Shown here: piece by piece, positions 1 to 8,947 of the stretch
Layout: each line of letters starts with the position of its first letter
Position numbering within the stretch: position 1 is the stretch's first letter
DNA from: Naematelia aurantialba
Lineage: Eukaryota; Basidiomycota; Tremellomycetes; Tremellales; Naemateliaceae
Length of the DNA stretch: 64,000 nt
Assembly (NCBI GenBank): GCA_021527695.1
Contig: JAKFAO010000004.1
Location: forward strand, 1-64,000
Direction of reading: 5' to 3'
Position numbers and translations under genes: made by a program
Notes under the pieces: generated by a model
Seen by the model: only the letters and a program-made list of their open reading frames with translations
What the model was told of the DNA's origin: nothing
Databases searched by the model: none

Positions 1-103
1 ACCCCCTAACACCCCCTAACCCCCTAACCCCCTAACCCCCTAACCCCCTAACCCCCTAACCCCCTAACCCCCTAACCCCCTAACCCCTAACCCCCTAACC
101 CCC
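1..103. repeat. Telomeric repeat array, chromosome left end
   Basis: About twelve copies of CCCCCTAA, the C-rich strand running away from the chromosome end, which corresponds to TTAGGGGG on the G strand. This repeat type is known from Cryptococcus and related tremellomycetes. Slight irregularities are visible: an extra A between the first two units, and one unit with four C instead of five near position 84. The array stops abruptly at 103 and runs into unique sequence, so position 1 is at or very near the physical chromosome end. Confidence 0.97.
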
Positions 104-1108
104 AATACGGAGCCTGCTCAGACCGACCACCGCTGGGCAGAGCACAACGAGTGGGACATCGGCCAGAGCTTCTCCTCCCCGTTCATCTGGCTGTTCGGGT
201 CGGCAACCGGCCAGAGACATGGCTTGACACACTACCCCATGCTGGTACCGGGATCAGGTAACTACGGCACTGTCAAGCTGGCAGCCACTCATCAAGCCCG
301 CCACTTCTCTGTCAAAGTCTACCCGAGGGTTGTACACGTAATCAAGTCCTTCAACAGCCGGCTGCAGGGGTCCGTACCAAAGTCCCTCCAGGGGGTACGG
401 AACCAGGTCGCATCGAGTCTACGCATGATCCACAGCCTTACCAGTAAGGACGACCTCGCCCTGGGCGGTTTCCGTATAGAAGTCACCGTCAAAGCTCCCA
501 GTCTCAGGTCGGCCAGCCATATCGTCAAGGCAACGGGCTTCTTGAACCCAAGCTACTGGCTGGGGGTCGGGAATGGACCCCATGCTACTTACCGCCTCAC
601 CGCCAACCTCGTAACAAGGGAGGGTCTGCTCGCTAATGCCCACTGGGTCTACGAGCAGGCCACACAGGCCGACATGTTCCGAGGCAGTGCGGCAGACCAC
701 CCCACCAAGGCCCAGACCCAAGCCCTGACAGACATCCTCAACGCCGTTGGCTGGAATGCCGGGATAAGGTCACCGACTAAGTCCCTCGATCCTGATGCTT
801 GGTGGCACTCAACTCCCTCCTCCGACAGGTCGGACATCTTTAGGGAATTTACCAGGCAGTACCAGACAGACGAGGAGATCCGGGACCTATTCGAACAAGC
901 CAGGAGGAGCACGAATCCGTACGCCCTGCCTTGTAAGGCCCAGCCAGGCAACCCAGACCACCGCTACCAGGTCCACCTTCGGGCTCCATTCCGAGTACGA
1001 TGCTCAAACAAGGAGTGCAAGCATAAACTACAGAGGACCGCCCTCGTCCACTGGATCGCAGAGCTCGTTCAAGGAGGTGTTATCGATAGGACGGCACTTG
1101 GTGTCTGA
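104..1108 (+). CDS. Telomere-truncated gene of unknown function (3' part)
   Basis: An uninterrupted reading frame leaves the telomeric repeat at 104 and runs to a TGA at 1106-1108, about 334 codons. The first in-frame ATG is only at 239, yet the 45 codons before it look like ordinary protein (rich in W, D, E and F). The simplest reading is that the 5' part was lost and the end healed by telomere addition. The predicted protein is soluble and basic, has no clear membrane segment, and carries a C-terminal C-S-N-K-E-C pair that could be half of a zinc site. I recognise no family. Alternatives are a remnant of a telomere-targeted element or of a subtelomeric gene family. Telomere position makes expression uncertain. 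Confidence 0.55.
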   Translation, partial: NTEPAQTDHRWAEHNEWDIGQSFSSPFIWLFGSATGQRHGLTHYPMLVPGSGNYGTVKLAATHQARHFSVKVYPRVVHVIKSFNSRLQGSVPKSLQGVRNQVASSLRMIHSLTSKDDLALGGFRIEVTVKAPSLRSASHIVKATGFLNPSYWLGVGNGPHATYRLTANLVTREGLLANAHWVYEQATQADMFRGSAADHPTKAQTQALTDILNAVGWNAGIRSPTKSLDPDAWWHSTPSSDRSDIFREFTRQYQTDEEIRDLFEQARRSTNPYALPCKAQPGNPDHRYQVHLRAPFRVRCSNKECKHKLQRTALVHWIAELVQGGVIDRTALGV

Positions 1109-1247
1109 CCCACGATTTGCTTCCGTCCTTGGGGGTCACCTTGTCGACGTGAGCGAAGATCCTCGATATCTCTTTCCACATCTTGACCATGCATGTTTCA
1201 TTGACATATTCTGGTAGGCACCACCGCCCTCGACCAGCCCATGCCAT

Positions 1248-1272
1248 TGATCATGCATTCCATGCATGATCA
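1248..1272. repeat. Perfect hairpin, 11-bp arms
   Basis: TGATCATGCAT, a 3-nt loop TCC, then the exact reverse complement ATGCATGATCA. It sits about 140 bp after the truncated subtelomeric frame. The arms are themselves made of TGATCA and ATGCAT palindromes. It could fold as a cruciform or RNA hairpin, or be the tip of a decayed element; its role is unknown. Confidence 0.8.
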
Positions 1273-2223
1273 TTCGGTGCCCCCGTCCCGGAATCGGGTT
1301 GTAACCCCCAAAGGGGGGAACCCTTGGGACTTTGGGCCAAAATCACCCGAAATCTCGGGTCGCCAAATGACCAAGATTTCATGAGAGCTGGAAAGAACAT
1401 CAAAAATGATGACTAACGGTATATAGCATACACCTCTAACATCATTTTCGGTATCACATTTTGCGGTCGGAAGTTTCCCGTAAACGGCACTGTCACGATG
1501 CTCCGGTCTAACTTCGGCGACCTGGGACTGCTGCACAACGACTGGCTTGGAATTGGACGAGTTCCGCGCGAACTCGTTGAGAGGATGAGGAAAGCCTTGA
1601 CTTGGGACTAGGACGTGGAGTTGGGGGACGTGGACTGAGACTTGGGCGATCTAGAAGAACTCACATGAGTGGTTGTAGACCCGTCGAAGTTAGAACGAGA
1701 TCGTTGGGTCTTGGACTATGGGACTCAATCGAGGATCGCTGAGGAACCTCACTACAATCCGGTAAATTCTATATACTCTCGTCGAGACGAGTAGATACTC
1801 GCTCAACCTAGACGAGTTCCTCAAGCCCCACGTGACAGCCATGCCGCCATCCCGGTCGCATGGATAGTCACGTGACGACTCGACGACGTCTCCGTCATGA
1901 CAGGCACCTTGGTCGGGGAATCGATCGTGTGCCATCGTTCTTCCACCGACAGCTATGTGACTTAGTGTTTCTGAAAGCCCTTTTCCTGTAGTTCCGAGGC
2001 ATATTTTGATCTTGGCCACCAGTGCAATATCGGTATCAACTTTGGGGCTCGGAACGTAAATGTCTGGAAAATACCGAAAATCCCCCCGTGCTCCGTCATC
2101 TTGGCACATACTGGGGTGAGTGTTAGAGCGTTAAAAAGCTGTGATTCAGGGCTATCTTATGCACTATAGACATCCTAGAAATTTTGCAAAAAAAAAAATC
2201 CCCCACCCCCGGAACCAGCCTGT

Positions 2224-2234
2224 AACCCCCTAAC
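2224..2234. repeat. Interstitial telomere-like motif
   Basis: AACCCCCTAAC, one full telomeric unit plus flanks, in the same orientation as the terminal array and 2.1 kb inside the chromosome. It follows an A-run and a C-rich tract. It may mark an old chromosome end or the target site of a telomere-directed retroelement. Confidence 0.55.
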
Positions 2235-2775
2235 ATTCTTTTGACACTGTCTTTACTCTTGCCTCACATTCCTGGTCGACGCTACCTCATCAACCAGGCT
2301 GGTCACCGCTTGTCGTCCAACCAATCCACAAGCTTCACGGTCTACACCCGTCAGACGTAGGCCAAGCTTAGTAAACCTTTGTGGTCCATCCTGTCTCAAG
2401 CCATCACTACTTGGGACAGGTTCGTGACAGACAGCGAGGTGCCACTTCCAGACTTTGGTGCATGATTTGCGGTTGATATTTCCGAGCATTGAATGATTAT
2501 CAAAGAAGTCCAACGATGCTGAGTGAAGTATTGAAGTCAGCGATGACAATCACCTCTTTGAAAGAAAACCGCGTGACCGAATCGGATTTCCATACTTGGG
2601 AGCTTTTCGATCAGTTCTCAGAATGTCTAGATAGACCAGAGGTGAGTGTCATAAACGAGCCCGAGTCCGAAAAAATGGCGTCACTCAAGGCCAGGATCTC
2701 GATACATGAGCATACATTGAGTAACCTCGACACACTTGGAGCCGCGCCTCTTCGGATCGCGGATGCGTCCAATTA

Positions 2776-3794
2776 CTATAGCTCATCGTGCGCAGAGTCC
2801 CGTTTTAGGCTCTGCGAAGCAGCGAGACCCTTACCCGCTTTGCGCACCACATCCTCCCAGTCAGCCACGGGTGTACATGCCTGCACTCTCTTCCCTGCTA
2901 CCGTCTCTCGTGCACAACCGATGGCTAGTGACTGTCAGGTATTGGACTGTACAGGATATGTGGGACTCACGGCAAGGTGCGGACTCGTTGAACTGGTGAA
3001 TGAAGAACGGGTCGGTCTCGTTGGTCAGGACGTTGCCCAGCACGAGGGTGGCGTGTCCAAGCGAGTAGGATTTCTCCCATATGAGCGAAGACGGGATGTA
3101 TATCTGATTACGGCCGTCTATTCTCGAATGTCAGTGCGTATTACCTCGAGAAACAATGGCCGGCTTACTCTCCGCGATGGTCCGGATGCTCGTTCCGTAA
3201 ATCACCTCCTTGAACCCAGCCCAGCGGATCGCCGAGGCGCACATGGGACATCTAACGATTCAGCCCCAATCTAGTCCACCCCTCGTTGGGACTCACGGCT
3301 CCCCGTTGGTATACAGACTGAACTCCTTCCAACTCGCCAGGATTTCTTGCGGTGACAGTCCACGTTGAGTGAGTACCTCAGTACAATGTCGGATCGCCGT
3401 TATTTCGCCGTGCATGGTCGGATCTGATGCCATTAGCACAGGCATAGTCTACACTGCGAAAAGAACGGACCCCCTGTACGTCCTACGGCATTGGAGATGA
3501 CACATACAAGCTCGTCTGACGTGGTGTTGACGATTGCCGAGCCGAAGGACGCTTGGGGACAAGGGTGTCCATCGGCATACACAGCCTACCACTTCATCAG
3601 CACCGGCCGACAAAAAGTATGCAATGTGCTGCCAGGACAGAACTCACTTCATTGGCGACGCGCATCCAATGTAATCTTCGCTCAGCCGGAACATCGTTGA
3701 TGGCCAGACCCTGTTGATATTCGGGATGAATCTCGACTTGATACGCCGATACGAGACCAGCGAGTGCGCACGTAGCAGCAAAGGTGAGACGCAT
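2776..3794 (-). CDS. Secretory-pathway CMP/dCMP-type deaminase with C-terminal HDEL
   Basis: Six exons (3794-3648, 3585-3471, 3423-3297, 3251-3169, 3117-2971, 2924-2776) join without a phase error into 255 codons. The start MRLTFAATCALAGLVSA is a clear signal peptide. The cytidine/deoxycytidylate deaminase zinc fold is intact: M-H-G-E carries the catalytic Glu and a zinc-binding His, and E-P-C-P-M-C carries the two zinc Cys. By family, such enzymes deaminate a base or nucleoside amine through zinc-activated water; a guanine- or cytosine-type substrate is possible but not shown. The last codons read A-H-D-E-L-stop, a canonical fungal ER-retrieval signal, so the mature protein probably resides in the ER lumen. 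The start is chosen because it gives the signal peptide. It is divergent from the oxygenase gene at 4299. Confidence 0.88.
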
Positions 3795-4298
3795 TGCTGC
3801 TTGGAGGGAGCTGCTTGGGTGCGGTTGCAGTTGCACAACGACAGCCCTGTTGACCTAGTCTATGCGTTGGCGACCCCCCCCCTCAACATTTTTCCAAAAG
3901 GCCGGTCCATCTGACACTCAAACCGGGAATTCCTTTTGAATTCCGACGACTCCGCCGAAGGATTCCATTGGGCAAAGCTCGTTTGGCCGCCTGGCGTCGG
4001 GCAAGCTTGCCCCTGGGCCAGTTGCAAGCCATAGACACAATGCACGAGCGAGGTGCACGGCCGTGCTGCTCGGCAGGTTCTACCCAAAAGTTCCAGACCG
4101 CCGTCGGAGATGCATGAATCACAAACGGCAGAGTGATACAAAATGAGCTCACGCCTGGCCCCACACCGTGTCACCCCGCTTCAACTCGCCAACTTCCTGC
4201 CAGACACGGCAAACGAACCCGACAGCCGGTCTCAACTGACATTCTACGACGTCGACTACGCTTGACAAATCCCCGTTTGGAGAGCACCATCAAACATC
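3795..4298. promoter_or_regulatory. Divergent promoter: deaminase / 2OG oxygenase
   Basis: A 504-bp gap between two divergent start codons, holding both promoters. It contains a C9 run near 3876-3884 and otherwise mixed sequence. The open frames on the minus strand here have no family resemblance and I did not call them. No clear TATA box was recognised. Confidence 0.5.
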
Positions 4299-5631
4299 AT
4301 GTCTGGCGTGCCGGCCATCTCGTTGAGGGACTTTGAGTCCAGGAGGGATGAGATAACCCAGCAGCTCATGGAGGCGTCTATGAACGTTGGCTTCTTGTGT
4401 GTTCTTTGCATCCCCTCTTCTCTGTAGCTGCTGCTGATACGACCAAGCACCTTGTGTGACCACGGCATTTCGCCCGAAGACGTCCAGGCCGCATTTGATC
4501 TGTCCAAGGAGTTCTTTGCGCTGCCCGACGACGTCAAGATCAAAACGCCGCTGGACGGAAAGAATGCTGGCTGGGAGCGTGGGACTCAGGTTCGACCGTC
4601 GACGGGGACGGCTGACCAAAAGGTGGGCGGTTCAGGCCCTGGAGGCATCATCCACAGGACACCCCTGACCATTTGCAGGAGTCGATGCAGCTGCAATTCG
4701 CCAGGATGGATGGCCTATGGCCCTCGGACGAAGATATCGCTGGATTCAGATCGAGGGCGGAGAAGTTTATGGATCAGGTCCAGACGTGTGTGATACCCAT
4801 GCTTACACCACACGGACTCGAGCTGACACTTCCTACAGGCTGAGCGTCAAAGTCATGGAGTGTTTTGCGGTTGGGCTCGGTCTCCCAATTGAGACCTTTA
4901 CAGACGGCACCGTGGACCCTGGCGTCGGCGACTCTCAGTCGGTATTGAGACTGCTTCATTACCACTCGACCGAGGGCAAGTCGTTTGGACCCAACTTTTG
5001 GCGTGCGGGTGCACACGCCGACTTTGACGTTCTGACCATGGTACGCTGTCCGCTCACAGACTCTCTGTATGCGCCAGTCTGCTAATCCGGACATAGCTGT
5101 TCCAGCGCCGCGGCGAGGGAGGTCTCGAGGTCTGCCCAGGACGCAAAGTTGTCGGCGATTTTGGTATGGGACAAGAGTGGCTGCCTGTCGAGGCGCGACA
5201 GGATCGCATCGTGTGCAACATCGGTGACCAGCTCATGCGAGTGCGTAATACCATGTTACACAGATCTACACGCAAAGCTGATCCAGAGCAGTGGAGCGAT
5301 GACCGCCTGAAGTCGACCTACCACCGTGTTCGACTTCCAGAGGGAGGTGAATCCCGCGGGCCTAGGTACTCTATCGCCTTCTTCAACCAGGCTCGCACAA
5401 ACACCATCATCCAGGGCCCCCAGAAGAAATACCCCCCAATTGTTTGTCTTCCCTCTTTGCGCCAGATCCTGCTGACGACCAATGCAGACGGGAGGTCAAT
5501 TCATCGCCGACGCGCTCGCCCGGAACAGGATGCAGTCCCCCGAGATCGCAAAGGAAGCAGCGCTACAGCCGGCAGACAAGGTGGCCAGCGAAGTCTACTT
5601 TGTGCCCCAGCATCTCCAGGTCTCAGCATAA
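4299..5631 (+). CDS. 2-oxoglutarate/Fe(II) oxygenase, isopenicillin-N-synthase-like
   Basis: Seven exons (4299-4396, 4448-4622, 4679-4785, 4839-5040, 5097-5240, 5292-5441, 5488-5631) add up to exactly 340 codons. The N-terminal DIOX_N region ends with the family motif C-D-H-G-I. The double-stranded beta-helix core shows the iron ligands H-A-D, the distal His in S-T-Y-H-R-V and the 2-oxoglutarate-binding Arg/Ser in P-R-Y-S. The family couples 2-oxoglutarate decarboxylation to hydroxylation, ring closure or desaturation of a small molecule. The length of 339 aa is typical. No signal peptide, so cytosolic. Members occur both in secondary metabolism and in catabolism; the substrate cannot be told from sequence. 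It converges with the Zn2Cys6 regulator, 200 bp away. Confidence 0.9.
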
Positions 5632-5831
5632 AGCTCCGATCGCCGTTGTGATTTTCATGTATTCCCTGGTCAATTTGTGCCCTAGCATTTCCGGTTCGCA
5701 GCTTAAGACTGTAGTCCTGTGGTTATGGTATCCATGTATTCTCTTCTCAGTGTTGACTGTGATACTGGGTTGCATTGAAATGGAATCGCAGCTATGATCG
5801 ACACCGATTCGTATCTCTTTCGTATCTCTGA

Positions 5832-8639
5832 TCAGTTACCATCCCACGCAAAATTGCCTAAAGACCCGTCGAACAACATGGCGACATTCGGCACGCTCTC
5901 CTGCAGAGTCGATAGCAGCTGGTTCGTTTCGTCTTGTGATAGGTCAAAGATTCCTGCCCAATCTGGTGACGGCCCAGGTAATCCTACTTGGGGGGACGTA
6001 CTCGACGGCGATTGCCCCTTGGAGGCCGGTGTGGACGCGGGAGTCTCAAAAGAATCGTCAGATGGGCTAGTTAACCCGACGTCAGTCCGTACGGCACCGA
6101 TTTCATCACACTCACAGCTTTATCTTCTTGACCATCCGGGCCATGGAATCGCTCGTCCGCCGCCGCTTTGTCTTCGACAAGTCCTCTGCCTCTCGAAGAA
6201 GATCCGCGAGGACCTAGAGTTCAGCACGATCCAATTTATGACGTCGCCCAGCTCACTTGCAAGCCTCTTCTGGCGATACGACTGGTCGGCGCTAGTCGTC
6301 CTAGGGCTGCTCTGGCTCGCAGTACCCACTCCTTCCGCCTCAAAGCCTCTGGTCGTCCACTCAGCCGGATCATGTCCAACGCAAGCACGACCGACGCGGC
6401 GAGACTGTGGTAGGGGATTGTCCACAACGCTTGAACTGCATCCGAATCCTGGCTTCCCCTTTCCAGCTCGGCGATGATCGACTCTGCAGCTCCGACACAA
6501 GCCGCGTGAGCTTTTCCACGCTGCGAAGACGTGCCGCCACGAGCAAGACATGCTCGATAGATGATGAGCAATTTATGAGTGCCCGAAATGAGGATATAAT
6601 GACGCATCGAGCGAGTCCATGGCGGCGTCGTGGAAGCATCGGCTGGTCTGACACTTTCCTGTAATGGTGCCGGCAGCGAGGCAAGTAGGTTTCGAAGCTG
6701 TTGAGCGTGTTCTTCGGCTATAGAAAATGCCCTACATGCTTAGCCACCTGTTAAAGTCGGGCGGCACGCACAATTGCGGGGAAGCTGTTCGTAAACGATC
6801 AAAGACAGCTTGCACAATTGCGGACATTCGTGCCGAGAAGCGATGTTTGCTAGCCTCATCAGCGTACACTCGGACACGGAAAGCCCTCTTACAACGCAAC
6901 GGTCAGTATCGAGTCGGGTCGCTCCTGGTCTCTGCCCTCGGTGATATCAGAGTCGTGACAATTGCTCGGTAAAGGCGTATCGAAGTGACCAGGATGAACA
7001 GCTGGCTTGTCAATATTCTGTATTATGTAGCGAGTCATGAAAAGCTTACACCAGATACCTCTGAATGGTATTGCGAACCAGTCCTCCATCACCAGAGCCC
7101 ACCATACTCGCTTCCCTACTTCGACTTCAACCACGCGTTGTACAGGTGCTGGCCCTTGCTGCTTCGACAAAGAGGAAGCCGCTCGTCCCAGACTGTGTAG
7201 GTTGAGCGTTTGTGCTGTTTTGATCCCGATTGCCAGAAGAGACGACAGCAAATCCGAGTCACAAACATTATGTCCGCAGAGAGCAAGGATGGCAATGGCT
7301 TGACATGCCCAGAGTGTCGGACGGGACAGGAATTGCCCGAGATAGAGTGCATCCTCAGCCGCCGATACGAGAGCGTTGGGCAGGACATATCTGTCCGCTG
7401 CGCACGTGCATCAGCTCCGCATGACTCCGAGTCATGCACTCACCCTCAGCTAGTCCACAGGCAAGCGCATCATCGTCCGTCATTTGGTGGACGGCGATGC
7501 CCTGGAGAACGAAGAGCAACGCAACCCAGCTTGGTTCGACGCGCTCCCAACTTCCACTGTCTTTCAGAGTCGACCAGAACGTATCGAATTCTTGCCAGAA
7601 CGTGGGGAAGAAAACGCAACAGTGCTGCCAAGCTACGTGGCGCTCTGCAAAGGAAAGGATGGCGTGTACCACACGCCGTGGTAGAAGTGAGTCCGTGATC
7701 GATTCTGTGTAGGCGTATGTATGGTCCGATGTTGGTGGGACAATGTGAGAGGAAGGTCTCTGCACCTGGAGGCCGATCTCAATCAGTATCATTTTCAGGC
7801 TGTAAGATGAACGACGTACCAATGACTTGTCCGGAGAGGGAGCAATGCTCGTCTCTCCCTCTGCACCTGCCCTACGATCCAAGCCAAGCGCAAAAAACTC
7901 CAAAGTGGTTGCTTGAGCATCTTCAGCTCCGAATGCGGTGCGCTCAAGTCGCCAACTCACAAGCGTCTTCGGTTTCAACGTCCCCTTCAGCTCTTGAGGC
8001 CGATCCACTTCTTGAATTCTCATCCTCGTTCAGACTATTGACCAGACCCGGCACTCGTCCCTCGATCTCCGATACCCGCTTGCGAAGCCGATTGATTTCG
8101 TTGTACAGATCTTCTCGAAGCGCATCGATGTCTACCAAGAGGTTACCGGTGGAGATCGGTGGCCTATTCGCCAACTGTCAGCGCAGACTCCACATCCAGC
8201 GTCGCTGCTTTTGCATAATCTGCAGCGTAATGAAGGGGTAGTGGTACACCAGAGAGAGGGACTGACGCTGAAGGGACGACTGATACATATTGCGATTCGA
8301 GGCGACAAAGATGAGCTACTCCCCGCTTCAAGCACTGATTACAGGGGATCTGTTTGTTGCATCTCGTCTTCCTCCTGCGGAAGCTCGTCAGAGATGTTCA
8401 GATGCGTGTCTGCCTTTATATATGCTGGAACAGTACGATAGGACAACATACCGTATGCATTCCGTGCAACTACAGATAAGGAATGTCAGCGTGCAGGGGC
8501 ATGTTTGGCCCAGAACTCACCTTTTCGAAGGGCGTTGGCTGACTTTGACCACTCCGTCAGCGATGCCAGCACTCGCATCTACCGCCGGAGAGCCTACAAG
8601 CGCCGGCGTATGCAACATGTCTACTGAAGCTGAATCCAT
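5832..8639 (-). CDS. Zn2Cys6 transcription factor with fungal_trans domain
   Basis: The second and third exons encode a full Zn2Cys6 cluster, C-T-E-C-I-R-R-K-T-R-C then C-N-Q-C and a last Cys eight residues on (C-x2-C-x6-C-x5-C-x2-C-x8-C). It is followed by a linker and a heptad-like helix (region 8174-7990), typical of a dimerising C6 regulator. The middle homology region follows (for example the G-K-R-V-W-W-A segment near 7110). The last coding exon (about 6068-5832) is an acidic tail after an intron whose acceptor is TTAACTAG; stopping at the earlier TGA at 6112 would drop it. The start at 8639 is the only ATG ahead of the cluster. C6 factors bind spaced CGG triplets. The neighbouring GH3 gene lies on the same strand 308 bp upstream and is a plausible target; this is inference from position. 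Confidence 0.88.
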
Positions 8640-8947
8640 GCAGAAAGAGGTAAACAAAACGATTGTCGAGACTTCTGCTCAGAAAGGCTATCGTGTTTTT
8701 ATTTGCCGCCCTCTCGCTGCAGCCAAGAACCGCCGAAGAGGGGCCTTGGGCGGGGGGGGGGGGGGGGTTGTTTCTGGGATTTGGAGGCTTTCAATCAAGC
8801 AAGGTCTCTGATTCGTCATGGAGTAGTGACCTCCTAGAAAGACTAGAGCGGTGACCAAAAGTACTTTGCTCATGATCAAGGTACCAAGAGCAACTAGTAC
8901 GAGGGACCCATAGCATTTGCGCTGGCATTGAAAGTATACATGATACA
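8640..8947. promoter_or_regulatory. Upstream region of the Zn2Cys6 factor with a G16 run
   Basis: A 308-bp gap between the start of the regulator and the end of the GH3 gene, both on the minus strand. It contains an unbroken run of 16 G at 8752-8767, so the minus, coding-sense strand has C16. Such a run can stall replication and vary in length. No other recognisable element. Confidence 0.55.

Larger units (their letters stand above)
1109..2775. other. Gene-poor subtelomeric stretch
   Basis: No convincing gene on either strand; open frames here are short and have no family resemblance. It holds a perfect hairpin (1248-1272), two CACGTG boxes (1829-1834 and the palindrome GTCACGTGAC at 1867-1876), a CTCGTC/GACGAG inverted repeat near 1777-1790, an A-run near 2189-2199, and a short internal telomere-like AACCCCCTAAC at 2224-2234. 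From about 1590 to 1660 there is a degenerate run of GGACTTGGG/GACGTGG-like words. The part from 1300 to 2234 is bracketed by GTAACCCCC words and may be a decayed element. From 2240 to 2775 I see nothing specific beyond the 3' flank of the deaminase. Confidence 0.5.

Noticed and set aside
319..951. Minus-strand open frames of 69-100 codons opposite the telomere-proximal gene
   Set aside because: They are antisense shadows of the long plus-strand frame and have no protein-like features.
2489..3274. A 261-codon plus-strand frame
   Set aside because: It runs antisense across exons and introns of the deaminase gene, whose zinc motifs and exact phase leave no doubt about the coding strand.
3860..4174. 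Two overlapping minus-strand frames of about 100 codons
   Set aside because: They lie in a divergent promoter, are rich in Cys/Arg without pattern, and match no family I know.
5794..6477. A 227-codon plus-strand frame
   Set aside because: It is antisense to the C-terminal exons of the Zn2Cys6 factor, where the minus strand gives a coherent tail.
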